Below, in pieces: positions 54,362-61,602 of a stretch of DNA of 64,000 nt. The notes under the pieces are model-generated. The model did no database searches, was not told the origin of the DNA, and saw only the letters and a program-made list of their open reading frames with translations. A program made the position numbers and the translations under genes. Source of the DNA: Teichococcus coralli (GTDB lineage: Bacteria; Pseudomonadota; Alphaproteobacteria; Acetobacterales; Acetobacteraceae); assembly GCF_009829925.1 (NCBI RefSeq), contig NZ_SNVJ01000011.1, positions 85,706-149,705 of the forward strand, written 5' to 3'. Numbering within the stretch: the stretch's first letter is position 1; the number at the start of each line of letters is the position of its first letter.

Positions 54362-55038
54362 GCCGGGAGGCGATCCTGGGCGGCATCCGGCGCGGGCTGA
54401 AGCGCGGGGAACTGCCCGCCGACCAGCAGGCGATGCTGCGGCACCGGCTGGAGAGCCATCCGCGCCACCTGATCCCGGCGCGCTCGCGGGTGCCGCACCC
54501 GGAGCAGGTGGCGCTGTTCATCGCGCGGGTGGAGGCGGAGTTCGGCACGGTGGAGCGGGTGCCGGAGGCCAGCCAGGTGCCGGTGGCGCTGATGGACTAC
54601 CTGGCCGGGCAGAACCTCGGCCCGCGCTTCGTGATGGCGCCGCACCCGGAGCTGGAGGCGCTGCCCTGGGCCGAGCACCGGCTGCTGATGATGGAGCGCC
54701 GCCGCGCCGAGGGGAGCGACCAGGTTTCCGTGCAGCACGGCTATGCCGGGATCGCGGAGACCGGCACGCTGATGCTGCCCGCGGCGCCGGGGCGGCCCAC
54801 CACGCTGAACCTGTTGCCGGAGACGGAAGTGGTGGTGCTGCGCGCCGACCGGGTGGTGGGCGCCTATGAGGAGGCCTGGGACCTGCTGCGCGCCGAGAAC
54901 CAAGACGCGCTGACCGGCGGCTTCATGCCGCGCAACGTGATGCTGGTGACCGGCCCTTCGCGCAGCGCCGACATCGAGCAGACGCTGGAGCTGGGCGCGC
55001 ATGGCCCGCGCCGGCTGCATGTGATCCTTGTGGGTTGA
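54358..55038 (+). CDS. lutC: LutC-type lactate utilization protein
   Basis: This 226-residue protein of the LUD (DUF162) family has QHGYAGIAETGTLMLPAAPGRPTTLNLLPETEVVVL and the closing MLVTGPSRSADIEQTLELGAHGPRRLHVILV, which are diagnostic for LutC. It works with LutA and LutB in L-lactate oxidation. Its ATG overlaps the lutB stop. The next gene encodes an Smr protein with no link to lactate. A pair of short hairpins (55090-55136) lies between. Confidence 0.92.
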   Translation: MSREAILGGIRRGLKRGELPADQQAMLRHRLESHPRHLIPARSRVPHPEQVALFIARVEAEFGTVERVPEASQVPVALMDYLAGQNLGPRFVMAPHPELEALPWAEHRLLMMERRRAEGSDQVSVQHGYAGIAETGTLMLPAAPGRPTTLNLLPETEVVVLRADRVVGAYEEAWDLLRAENQDALTGGFMPRNVMLVTGPSRSADIEQTLELGAHGPRRLHVILVG

Positions 55039-55167
55039 GGGGGCGCTGTCGCCTGGACCTGGTTTGCCTTCCTGACTAGAGGAAGGTGCAGGAACCTCAG
55101 GGTCCTGCCGGGGGTTTCAGGGGCGGCGCCCCCTGACCTTCGCTGGCCTTTCCAGAACAGGACCGAG

Positions 55168-55698
55168 ATGCCCCGCCGCGGCCGCAACCTGACCGAGCAA
55201 GAGCGCGCGCTGTGGCGGGCCTATGTCGCCGCGGTGACGCCGCTGCCCGGCCATGCGCTGCCGCCGGTGCCCGCCGCGCCGGCCGAGCCGGCGCCGCCTC
55301 CGCCGGTGGTCGCCGCCCCCGCTCCCTCCGTCAAGCCTGCCCTGAGGCCTTTGTCGCCGGTGCTGCATGTCGGCGTGCAGCCGGGCGGGGTGGACAGCCA
55401 GCGCTGGAAGGACCTGCGCCGCGGCCGCACCCGCCCGGAGCGCACGCTGGACCTGCACGGCCGCCGCGCGCAGGACGCCTGGCACGCGGTGCGCGCCTTC
55501 CTGCACGCGGCGCAGGCCGACGGGCTGCGCTGCGTGGCGGTGGTGACGGGCAAGGGGCCGGTGCCGGATGGCGGCGTGCTGCGGCGGGAGCTGCCGCACT
55601 GGCTGAACGCGCCGGACCTGCGGCCGCTGGTGCTGGGGGCCGTCCACCCGGCGCCGAACCAGGGAGCGGTGCACCTGCTGCTGCGGCGGCGGCGGTGA
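55168..55698 (+). CDS. Smr-domain protein
   Basis: This 176-residue protein has a Pro/Ala-rich N-terminal half and a C-terminal Smr domain with ERTLDLHGRRAQDAW, CVAVVTGKGPVPDGGVLRRELPHWL and QGAVHLLLRRRR. The LDxHG and TGxG motifs fit the MutS2 C-terminal endonuclease-like fold. Such small Smr proteins may nick branched or RNA-containing nucleic acids. In many alphaproteobacteria this gene follows mltA and precedes an HTH gene; here smr and xre are kept together but mltA is on the other strand. Confidence 0.88.
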   Translation: MPRRGRNLTEQERALWRAYVAAVTPLPGHALPPVPAAPAEPAPPPPVVAAPAPSVKPALRPLSPVLHVGVQPGGVDSQRWKDLRRGRTRPERTLDLHGRRAQDAWHAVRAFLHAAQADGLRCVAVVTGKGPVPDGGVLRRELPHWLNAPDLRPLVLGAVHPAPNQGAVHLLLRRRR

Positions 55699-56045
55699 CG
55701 CCCTTCGGCGCCCGGCTGCGCGCGCTGCGGCAGGCGCGCGGGGTGACGCTGAAGGAGCTGGCGGCGGCGCTGCAGGTCTCGCCGGCCTACATCTCGGCAT
55801 TGGAGCATGGGCGACGGGGACGGCCGAGCGTCGGGCTGATCCATCAGGTGAATGAATTTTTCGGGCTGATCTGGGACGACGCGGAGGAGATGGCGCGGCT
55901 GGCCCGGGTCTCGCACCCCAAGGTGACGCTGGATACCAGCGGGCTCTCGCCGGAAGCGACCGAGTTGGCGAACCTTCTCGCCGCGCGAATCCGTCGGCTC
56001 TCGCCGGAGGTGATCCGGGAGATGCGGCGGCTGCTGGGGGAATAG
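55695..56045 (+). CDS. XRE-family helix-turn-helix regulator
   Basis: The product is 116 residues with a GTG start that overlaps the smr stop (GTGA). The HTH domain is FGARLRALRQARGVTLKELAAALQVSPAYISALEHGRRGRPS (about residues 4-45), followed by a helical part ending LSPEVIREMRRLLGE. This small regulator is regularly linked to smr in alphaproteobacteria. Its targets are unknown. A REP-like palindrome begins 13 bases after its stop codon. Confidence 0.85.
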   Translation: MTPFGARLRALRQARGVTLKELAAALQVSPAYISALEHGRRGRPSVGLIHQVNEFFGLIWDDAEEMARLARVSHPKVTLDTSGLSPEATELANLLAARIRRLSPEVIREMRRLLGE

Positions 56046-56058
56046 AGGGGTGGATAAA

Positions 56059-56109
56059 GGCTGGGGGAAGGAATTCCCCCAGGCCCCCTTCTTTTTTCTG
56101 TCGGTTTTG
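56059..56109 (+). repeat. REP-like palindrome, forward copy 5
   Basis: CTGGGGGAAGGAATTCCCCC is followed by AGGCCCCCTTCTTTTTTCTG. This is the best-preserved copy and could terminate the xre transcript. Its inverted partner is 560 bases to the right, next to lutA. Confidence 0.88.
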
Positions 56110-56668
56110 TCGCGCTGATGGTGGGGGTCTGCCTTGGCGGTCGGAACAAGTCCCAACTCAGCGTGAAAACCGTGGTCAGAAGAGCCGGAATGGCTGGGAA
56201 ACGGAGCAACACGTCCGCACCTGCTTAACTGCTGAAATTTTCTGTTGAATATTAGAGAGGCGCATATAGATGATGCGCCAGGAACAGAATCATCGGTAGG
56301 GTCAGCGTATTACTGGCAGTTTGGCTTGATAGAAACACGATTTCGAAGAAATCATTTCTCCAGTCATGTTGGTGAGAGTTCTTTTGAATGCGTTAGGCGG
56401 ATCTCATGCTGAAGATGATCAGGGCCACGCCCCCCACAAAATGGCGATACCCAGCAAGTCCTTCATCATCTGCCTCATCCACACTTCTGGCCGGCAAATT
56501 CATTCCTGCTGGCATCACTTCGCCAAGCAACCCACTGCGGGCGGTCACTGAGCGACATACCGTCGATTCGCCGTTCACCCTGGGTCCGCTCTGAACCGTA
56601 AGCAGACCTTCCTGCTCGGTTTTCCTCTACGGCCAGGCACAACGGCTGCCACAAGCGCCACCACGACC
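56110..56668. other. AT-richer gene-less segment between two inverted REP-like copies
   Basis: This stretch is less GC-rich than its surroundings (for example GAAATTTTCTGTTGAATATTAG near 56237). The three short frames of about 60 residues overlap one another, lack ribosome sites and are not credible. It separates lutC-smr-xre from lutA and is the proposed breakpoint of an inversion. Confidence 0.6.
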
Positions 56669-56721
56669 GGATAAAGAGAAAAGAAGTGGGGGTCCGGGGG
56701 AGAATTCATTCTCCCCCGGTG
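56669..56721 (-). repeat. REP-like palindrome, reverse copy 5
   Basis: ATAAAGAGAAAAGAAGTGGGG precedes GGGGGAGAATTCATTCTCCC. It touches the stop of the minus-strand lutA gene and is in the orientation to terminate it. It is the inverted partner of 56059-56109. Confidence 0.85.
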
Positions 56722-56722
56722 T

Positions 56723-57487
56723 TCAGGCGTCCCCGATGGGCGGCACGGCCTGGGTCATGTCGGCCAGCACCTCGGCCACGTGGCGGACGCGCACGGCGCT
56801 GCCCTGGCGCTTCAGGCGGCCCGCCATGTTCAGCAGGCAGCCCATGTCGCCGGCCAGCAGGGTGTCGGCGCCGGTGGCCTCGACATCGCGGGCCTTGTCC
56901 GCGACCATGCGGGTGGAGATCTCGGGGTATTTCACGCAGAAGGTGCCGCCGAAGCCGCAGCACAGCTCGGGATCGGCCAGTTCCTTCACCGTCAGGCCCT
57001 CGACCGTGCCAAGCAACTGGCGCGGCTGGGCACGGACGCCGAGTTCCCGCAGGCCGGCGCAGCTGTCGTGGTAGGCGGCCACGCCCTCGTAGCGCGCGCG
57101 GACCCCCGTCATGCCGCGCATGTCGGCGAGAAAGGAGACCAGCTCGTGCGTCCTGGCGGCCAGCGCCTCGGCGCGGCCGCGGTAGTTGGGGTCGTCGTCG
57201 AAGAGCGCGGGATAATGCCTGGCGATCATGCCGGCGCAGGAGCCGGAGGGGGCCACCGTGTAGTCGTAGCCCAGGAAGGCGTCGATCACCGGGCGGGCGA
57301 GGTCGCGCGCCGTGGCGCGGTCGCCGCTGTTGTAGGCGGGCTGGCCGCAGCAGGTCTGCAGGCGCGGCACCTCCACCGTGCAGCCGGCCTGCTCCAGCAG
57401 GCGGATGGCGGCGAAGCCGACGGTGGGCCGGTAGAGGTCCACGAGGCAGGTGACGAAGAGCGCGACGCGCGGCTTTGTCGGGGACAT
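56723..57487 (-). CDS. lutA: LutA-type lactate utilization protein (Cys-rich CCG domains)
   Basis: This 254-residue protein has two CCG domains: VPRLQTCCGQPAYNSGD with APSGSCAGM in the first half, and YHDSCAGLRELG with PELCCGFGGTFCVKYPEIS in the second. The pattern and length fit LutA (YkgE-like), the partner of LutB and LutC. The ATG at 57487 gives the natural start (KPRVALFVTCLVDLYRP). It is on the minus strand while lutB and lutC are on the plus strand, so the operon is split in this genome. Confidence 0.9.
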   Translation of the reverse strand: MSPTKPRVALFVTCLVDLYRPTVGFAAIRLLEQAGCTVEVPRLQTCCGQPAYNSGDRATARDLARPVIDAFLGYDYTVAPSGSCAGMIARHYPALFDDDPNYRGRAEALAARTHELVSFLADMRGMTGVRARYEGVAAYHDSCAGLRELGVRAQPRQLLGTVEGLTVKELADPELCCGFGGTFCVKYPEISTRMVADKARDVEATGADTLLAGDMGCLLNMAGRLKRQGSAVRVRHVAEVLADMTQAVPPIGDA

Positions 57488-57570
57488 GCGGGCGACGATA
57501 GGCCGCGGGCGGCAAGATGCAAGGATCGCGCAGCGTCGGCCGGCCCGGGCAGGCCGGGCCGGCCATGCCC

Positions 57571-57978
57571 TCAGCGGGACGAGCCGCCGCTGCCCGAGCT
57601 GCCACTGCCCGAGGAGCCGCCACTGCCCGAGCCGCCACTGCCTGCGGAGCCCTGGCTGCCCGAGCCGCCCACCGCGGTGACGGCAGTGATGGAGTCGGGG
57701 TTGATGACCATCATGACCGGACGGCCCTGTTTGTCGTTGGCGCGCACCAGGAAGGATTGCGGCATCACCCGCACATTGGTGAAGCCGGCCTGCTCCAGGT
57801 CCTGCTTCACGCGCTGCTGCGACATCATCTCCCGCTGGCCGGATGCGCCCTGCTGCTGCTGGCCATTGTGGCTGCCTGCGGTGCCGCCGCTCTGCGCGCC
57901 GGAGCCGGCGCTTTGCGCCATGGCGGGCATGGTGAAGGCCAGCATGAGGCCAGCCAAGCCGTAGGTGATCTTGTTCAT
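57571..57978 (-). CDS. Small secreted Gly/Ser-rich protein
   Basis: This 135-residue protein has a signal peptide MNKITYGLAGLMLAFTMPAMA (cut near residue 21) and a Ser/Gly/Gln linker. A conserved-looking central domain follows (QQRVKQDLEQAGFTNVRVMPQSFLVRANDKQGRPVMMVINPDSITAV), then a C-terminal run of GSGGS repeats. The central part looks like a small alpha/beta domain of the type found in periplasmic PRC- or PepSY-like proteins, but I cannot name the family. A good GGAGGAAT ribosome site precedes the ATG. It lies between lutA and mltA on the same strand. Confidence 0.75.
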   Translation of the reverse strand: MNKITYGLAGLMLAFTMPAMAQSAGSGAQSGGTAGSHNGQQQQGASGQREMMSQQRVKQDLEQAGFTNVRVMPQSFLVRANDKQGRPVMMVINPDSITAVTAVGGSGSQGSAGSGGSGSGGSSGSGSSGSGGSSR

Positions 57979-58152
57979 CGGGATTCCTCCAATTTTTCCG
58001 CGCCACGCGGGACGCATTGGAAGAACCCCTGCCCTTGCGCACGGTTTTGCTACGTCGGAGCTTACAGTTTTCACGTGAACGTGGGCCAACAGCGTTCTTT
58101 CGCCGTTTTCATGCTGCAGAAATGCCATATTCGAAGGTGCGTGCGCGGCCAC

Positions 58153-59274
58153 TCAGGGTGCGGCGGGCTCCAGCACGTAAAGGATGGCCTTCTCCTTCAT
58201 CCGCCCGGCGGCACCGGCGGCGGCCTCGCCCCAGCCCCAGAAGAGGTCGGCGCGGGCCTCGCCCCGGATGGCGCCGCCGGTGTCCTGCGCCAGGACCAGG
58301 CGGCGCAGCGGCGCGCCGGTCAGCGGGTGGCGGGTGACGATCCAGACCGGGCTGCCGAGCGGGATATGGGCGCGGTCCACCGCCACCGAGCGCAGCGGCG
58401 TCAGCGGCACGCCGAGCGAGCCGGTGGGGCCCTGGTCCGGCCGGGCGGGGGTTTCGCGGAAGAAGACGTAGGAGGGGTTCGCGTCCATCAGCGCCCTGGC
58501 GCGGGCGGGGCCGGCCTGCTCCAGCCAGGCCAGGATGCTCTGCATGGAAACCTGCTCGCGCGGGATCTCGCCGCGGTCCGCGAGCAGGCGGCCGATGGGG
58601 ACGTAGCGGCGGCCGTTGCCGGCGGCATAGCCCAGGCGGCGGACGGAGCCGTCCGGCAGCACCACGCGGCCGGAGCCCTGGATCTGCAGGAAGAAGGCCT
58701 CGGCGGGGTCGGCGGCCCAGAGCAGCACGGGGGCGTCGGTGGCGCCGGCCTCGATGGCGGCGCGGTCGGGATAGGGGACGAAGGCGCCCTCCTCCACCCG
58801 GCCGAGGATTTTGCGGCCCTTCAGGTCCTCGGCGAAGCGGCCGAGATCGACTTCCATGAGGTCGCCAGGGCGGCCGAGCAGCGGCGTACGGTAGCCGGGG
58901 CCGGGGGTGAGCGCGCCGCGCAGCTCGGGCTCGTAGTAGCCGGTCATCAGCCCCTCGCCCGCGTGGCGGAGGGTGAAGCGGCGGGCGAAGAAGGCGCGGG
59001 CGGCGGCATCGTCGCCAGGCGGCAGGCCGGCGGCCTCGGCGCAGAGCGCGGCGGGGAAGCGGGGCGGGCGGCAGCCGGCCAGGAAGGGGGGGATGGCCTC
59101 GGCGAGGCGGTCCTCGCCCCAGCCGGGCAGGTCCGGAACCTGGCGGGGGGCGGGGGAACAGGCGGCGAGCAGGGCCAGCAGCAACAGGACCGGCAGCAGA
59201 TGGACCGGCGCCGCGCGCCGCAGCCGCCGGCCCGCGGACGGCGGGCGCCGCCGCGGCCCAGGCCCCCGCTCCAC
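58153..59274 (-). CDS. mltA: Membrane-bound lytic murein transglycosylase A
   Basis: This 373-residue lipoprotein has a basic N-terminus, hydrophobic helix and lipobox LLAAC (Cys39). Motifs are GLMTGYYEPELRGAL, AFFLQIQGSGRVVLPDG, YVPIGRLLADRGEIP, MDANPSYVFFRE and the closing 3D domain LVLAQDTGGAIRGEARADLFWGWG with the catalytic Asp. It cleaves the glycan strands of peptidoglycan to give anhydro ends. It follows the tim44-like gene by eight bases, the usual alphaproteobacterial order. The smr gene that normally comes next is here displaced. Confidence 0.93.
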   Translation of the reverse strand: MERGPGPRRRPPSAGRRLRRAAPVHLLPVLLLLALLAACSPAPRQVPDLPGWGEDRLAEAIPPFLAGCRPPRFPAALCAEAAGLPPGDDAAARAFFARRFTLRHAGEGLMTGYYEPELRGALTPGPGYRTPLLGRPGDLMEVDLGRFAEDLKGRKILGRVEEGAFVPYPDRAAIEAGATDAPVLLWAADPAEAFFLQIQGSGRVVLPDGSVRRLGYAAGNGRRYVPIGRLLADRGEIPREQVSMQSILAWLEQAGPARARALMDANPSYVFFRETPARPDQGPTGSLGVPLTPLRSVAVDRAHIPLGSPVWIVTRHPLTGAPLRRLVLAQDTGGAIRGEARADLFWGWGEAAAGAAGRMKEKAILYVLEPAAP

Positions 59275-59282
59275 GGCCGCGC

Positions 59283-59957
59283 TCAGGCGGCGTGCGTGCC
59301 GACCAGCTTCCAGGTCGGGTCGCTGCTGCGCAGGTCGCGCTGGAAGGTCCAGATGTCCGTCACCTCGGTCACCGCCTCGGCGCCGGCCACCGCCTCGCCC
59401 TTGGCGTCGGTGGTCACGTTCACCTGCTCGGAGACGATCCGCGCCGTGATCTCGGCGGTGCTGCCGCGCAGCTCGGCGCCGGTGATCGCCGCCTCCAGGA
59501 CGGCGCGGATCTCGCTCCGCTGGCGCTCGCCGGCCTGCTCGCGCGCGCTGATCGCCTGCTCGAAGCCGGCATAGGTTTCCTCCGAAAGGAGGCCGCGCAG
59601 GGTGGCGCGGTCGCCGCTGGCGAAGGCGGCGACGATCATGCGGAAGGCGCCCTCCGCCCCGGCCAGGAAGGCGTTGGGGTCGAAGCCGCGATCGGCCTGC
59701 TGGATGGCCTGCAGCGCCTGGCCGGCGGGCGAGCGCATCTCCGGCACCACCTGGTGGGTGCCGCTGCCGCCCGTTGGCGGCGGCGGGGCTTGCGCCTCCG
59801 CCTCGCGCAGGGGCGGCGCGCCGGGCGCCGGAACGGGGCGCTCGCGCGGGGGCCGCTCGAAGCCCTGGCGCCGCCCCAGCACGCTGCGCAGGCGGAGCAC
59901 CAGAAAGGCCGCGACCATGCCGAACAGGATCAGATCGAGCGGGAAGCCGCCGGACAT
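59283..59957 (-). CDS. Tim44-domain (TimA-like) membrane protein
   Basis: This 224-residue protein has an N-terminal membrane helix (LDLILFGMVAAFLVLRLRSVLG), a Pro-rich linker and a C-terminal Tim44-like domain with FLAGAEGAFRMIVAAFASGDRATLRGLLSEETYAGF and DIWTFQRDLRSSDPTWKLVGT. It is the bacterial relative of the mitochondrial import motor subunit Tim44. Its role in alphaproteobacteria is not settled. It is the first gene of the minus-strand run with mltA and is divergent from the histidine phosphatase and secB. Confidence 0.88.
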   Translation of the reverse strand: MSGGFPLDLILFGMVAAFLVLRLRSVLGRRQGFERPPRERPVPAPGAPPLREAEAQAPPPPTGGSGTHQVVPEMRSPAGQALQAIQQADRGFDPNAFLAGAEGAFRMIVAAFASGDRATLRGLLSEETYAGFEQAISAREQAGERQRSEIRAVLEAAITGAELRGSTAEITARIVSEQVNVTTDAKGEAVAGAEAVTEVTDIWTFQRDLRSSDPTWKLVGTHAA

Positions 59958-60171
59958 TGCAATCTCCTCATGTCCGACACTTAAGCGCGCATTCCCCTGA
60001 CCGCAACGGCCCCGCGGCGACGGATGCTGGCGGAGCGGCCGTCGGGCACACGAAACCGCCAGCGCGCGGCGGGCGCCAGGGCCACCAGCTTGCGACGGGG
60101 CGGGCCTGCCGGTACTGGCTGGGGCACCGCCCTGCGTCACCTCCCGCTGCGCCACCTCCCGGAGTCTAGCG

Positions 60172-60729
60172 ATGATCCTGCTGCGTCACGGCCAGAGCGA
60201 GTTCAACCTGCATTTCTCCGCGACGCGGCGCGACCCCGGCATCAAGGACCCGAAGCTGACGGTGCTCGGCCAGCACCAGGCGGAGCAGGCGGCGCAGGCG
60301 CTGGCCGGGGAGGACGTCCGGCGCATCATCGCCAGCCCCTATACCCGCGCCCTGCAGACGGCGGCGCCGCTGGCGCGGCGGTTCGGCCTGCCGGTGCTGG
60401 TGCACCCCATGGTGCGCGAGCGCTACGCCTTCACCTGCGACGTCGGCTCGCCGCGCACCGCCCTGGCGATGGCGTGGCCGGAGCTGGAATGGTCGCATGT
60501 CGAGGAGGTGTGGTGGCCGCCGGTGGAGGAGCCGGCGAAGCAGGTGGAGGCGCGGGCGCGGCTGTTCCGCGCGGAGATGGCCGCCTTGCCGGACTGGCAG
60601 CACACCGTGGTGGTCTCGCACTGGGGCTTCATCCTTTCCATGACCGGCGAATCGGTCGGCAACGGGCAGTGGCTGCGCTGCGACCCCTGCATGCCGGCCC
60701 CGGCGGAGATTTCCTGGCACCACCGCTGA
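60172..60729 (+). CDS. Histidine phosphatase-family protein
   Basis: This 185-residue protein starts MILLRHGQSEFN, with the RHG motif of the phosphoglycerate mutase-like superfamily (catalytic His6). It continues with RIIASPYTRALQTAAPLA and the second His in VVVSHWGFI. The substrate is unknown; the family includes phosphatases for sugars, alpha-ribazole phosphate and others. It is inserted between the tim44-like gene and secB, which are usually neighbours in alphaproteobacteria. The start codon sits directly after the motif TCTAGCG, with no clear ribosome site. Confidence 0.85.
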   Translation: MILLRHGQSEFNLHFSATRRDPGIKDPKLTVLGQHQAEQAAQALAGEDVRRIIASPYTRALQTAAPLARRFGLPVLVHPMVRERYAFTCDVGSPRTALAMAWPELEWSHVEEVWWPPVEEPAKQVEARARLFRAEMAALPDWQHTVVVSHWGFILSMTGESVGNGQWLRCDPCMPAPAEISWHHR

Positions 60730-60749
60730 CGCCGCGCGGGGAGGGCACG

Positions 60750-60807
60750 CCCGCAAGCAGCCCGCCCGCAAGCAGCCCGCCTGTGACAGCCCGCCTGTGA
60801 CAGCCGG
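60750..60807. repeat. Short imperfect tandem repeats before secB
   Basis: CCCGCAAGCAGCCCG occurs twice, followed by CCTGTGACAGCCCG twice with a mismatch at the end. They lie in the 132-base gap between the phosphatase gene and secB and are not palindromic. Confidence 0.8.
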
Positions 60808-60861
60808 GGCGCGCCGTGCTACCCCGCGCGCCGGAACCGGAACCAGACGCCAGGGGCTTGC

Positions 60862-61440
60862 ATGTCCGACACCAGCCTTCCCCCCAACGGAAACCAGCCC
60901 CCGAACGGCGGGGCGCAGCCGCCCCAGGGGCAGCCGCCCCAGGGACAGCCGCCGCAGGGACAGCCGCCGCAGGGGCAACCCCAGGGTCCGCTGCTGCTGA
61001 ACCTGCAGTACACCAAGGACCTCTCCTTCGAGGTGCCGGGGGCGCCGGAGATCTTCACCACCCTGCGCGAGCAGCCGCGCATCGACCTGGCGCTCGACGT
61101 GCAGGCGCGGCCGTTGCAGCAGGGCGGCAACGTCTACGAGGTGGCGCTGCAGATCCGCGCCGACGCCCAGGCCAGCGGGCCGGACGGCCAGTCGCAGACC
61201 GCCTTCATCGCCGAGCTGGTCTATTGCGGCATCTTCACGCTGAACGTGGAGCAGAACCTGGTCGAGCCGCTGCTGCTGGTGGAGTGCCCGCGCCTGCTCT
61301 TCCCCTTCGCCCGCAACATCCTGGCGGACGTGACGCGCGACGGCGGCTTCCCGCCCGTGCTGCTCTCGCCGATCGACTTCGTGGCGCTGTGGCAGAGCCG
61401 CCGCGGGCCCGAGGCGGGCCAGCAGCCGGTCAACGCCTGA
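60862..61440 (+). CDS. secB: Protein-export chaperone SecB with PPQGQ-repeat extension
   Basis: This 192-residue protein has a SecB core from about residue 44 (LLLNLQYTKDLSFEVPGAPEIF, VYEVALQIRADA, AFIAELVYCGIFTL, LLVECPRLLFPFARNILADVTRDGGFPPVLLSPIDF). The core keeps unfolded precursors export-competent and hands them to SecA. The N-terminus is unusual: residues 8-42 are a disordered Asn/Pro/Gln stretch with four QPPQG repeats, encoded by near-identical 15-base units. The ATG at 60862 is the only start upstream of the repeats. Confidence 0.93.
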   Translation: MSDTSLPPNGNQPPNGGAQPPQGQPPQGQPPQGQPPQGQPQGPLLLNLQYTKDLSFEVPGAPEIFTTLREQPRIDLALDVQARPLQQGGNVYEVALQIRADAQASGPDGQSQTAFIAELVYCGIFTLNVEQNLVEPLLLVECPRLLFPFARNILADVTRDGGFPPVLLSPIDFVALWQSRRGPEAGQQPVNA

Positions 61441-61445
61441 AGCAA

Positions 61446-61492
61446 GGCCGGGGGAAGGAATTCCCCCGGACCCCCTTCTTTTTTCTTCGAGT
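61446..61492 (+). repeat. REP-like palindrome, forward copy 6
   Basis: GCCGGGGGAAGGAATTCCCC is followed by CGGACCCCCTTCTTTTTTC, 5 bases after the secB stop. It pairs with 61522 to make an inverted unit of about 132 bases, almost the same length as the one at 45183-45315. Confidence 0.88.
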
Positions 61493-61521
61493 CTGCAGCG
61501 CGGCCCGCCACAGGGCGCCGG

Positions 61522-61577
61522 AACCGACAAAAAGAAGACGGGGGCTCGGGGGGAATTCCTTTCCCTCCGATCTTTTT
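61522..61577 (-). repeat. REP-like palindrome, reverse copy 6
   Basis: CCGACAAAAAGAAGACGGGGG leads to GGGGGGAATTCCTTTCCCTC and ATCTTTTTCC. It is the inverted partner of 61446-61492 and lies in the leader of murJ, 26 bases before its start. Confidence 0.82.
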
Positions 61578-61602
61578 CCTCCTCCCGGCGGGCGGCCCTG
61601 CG

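Noticed and set aside
56366..56594. Three overlapping 61-62 residue frames between xre and lutA
   Set aside because: They lie on both strands over the same bases, have no ribosome site and no recognisable protein character.
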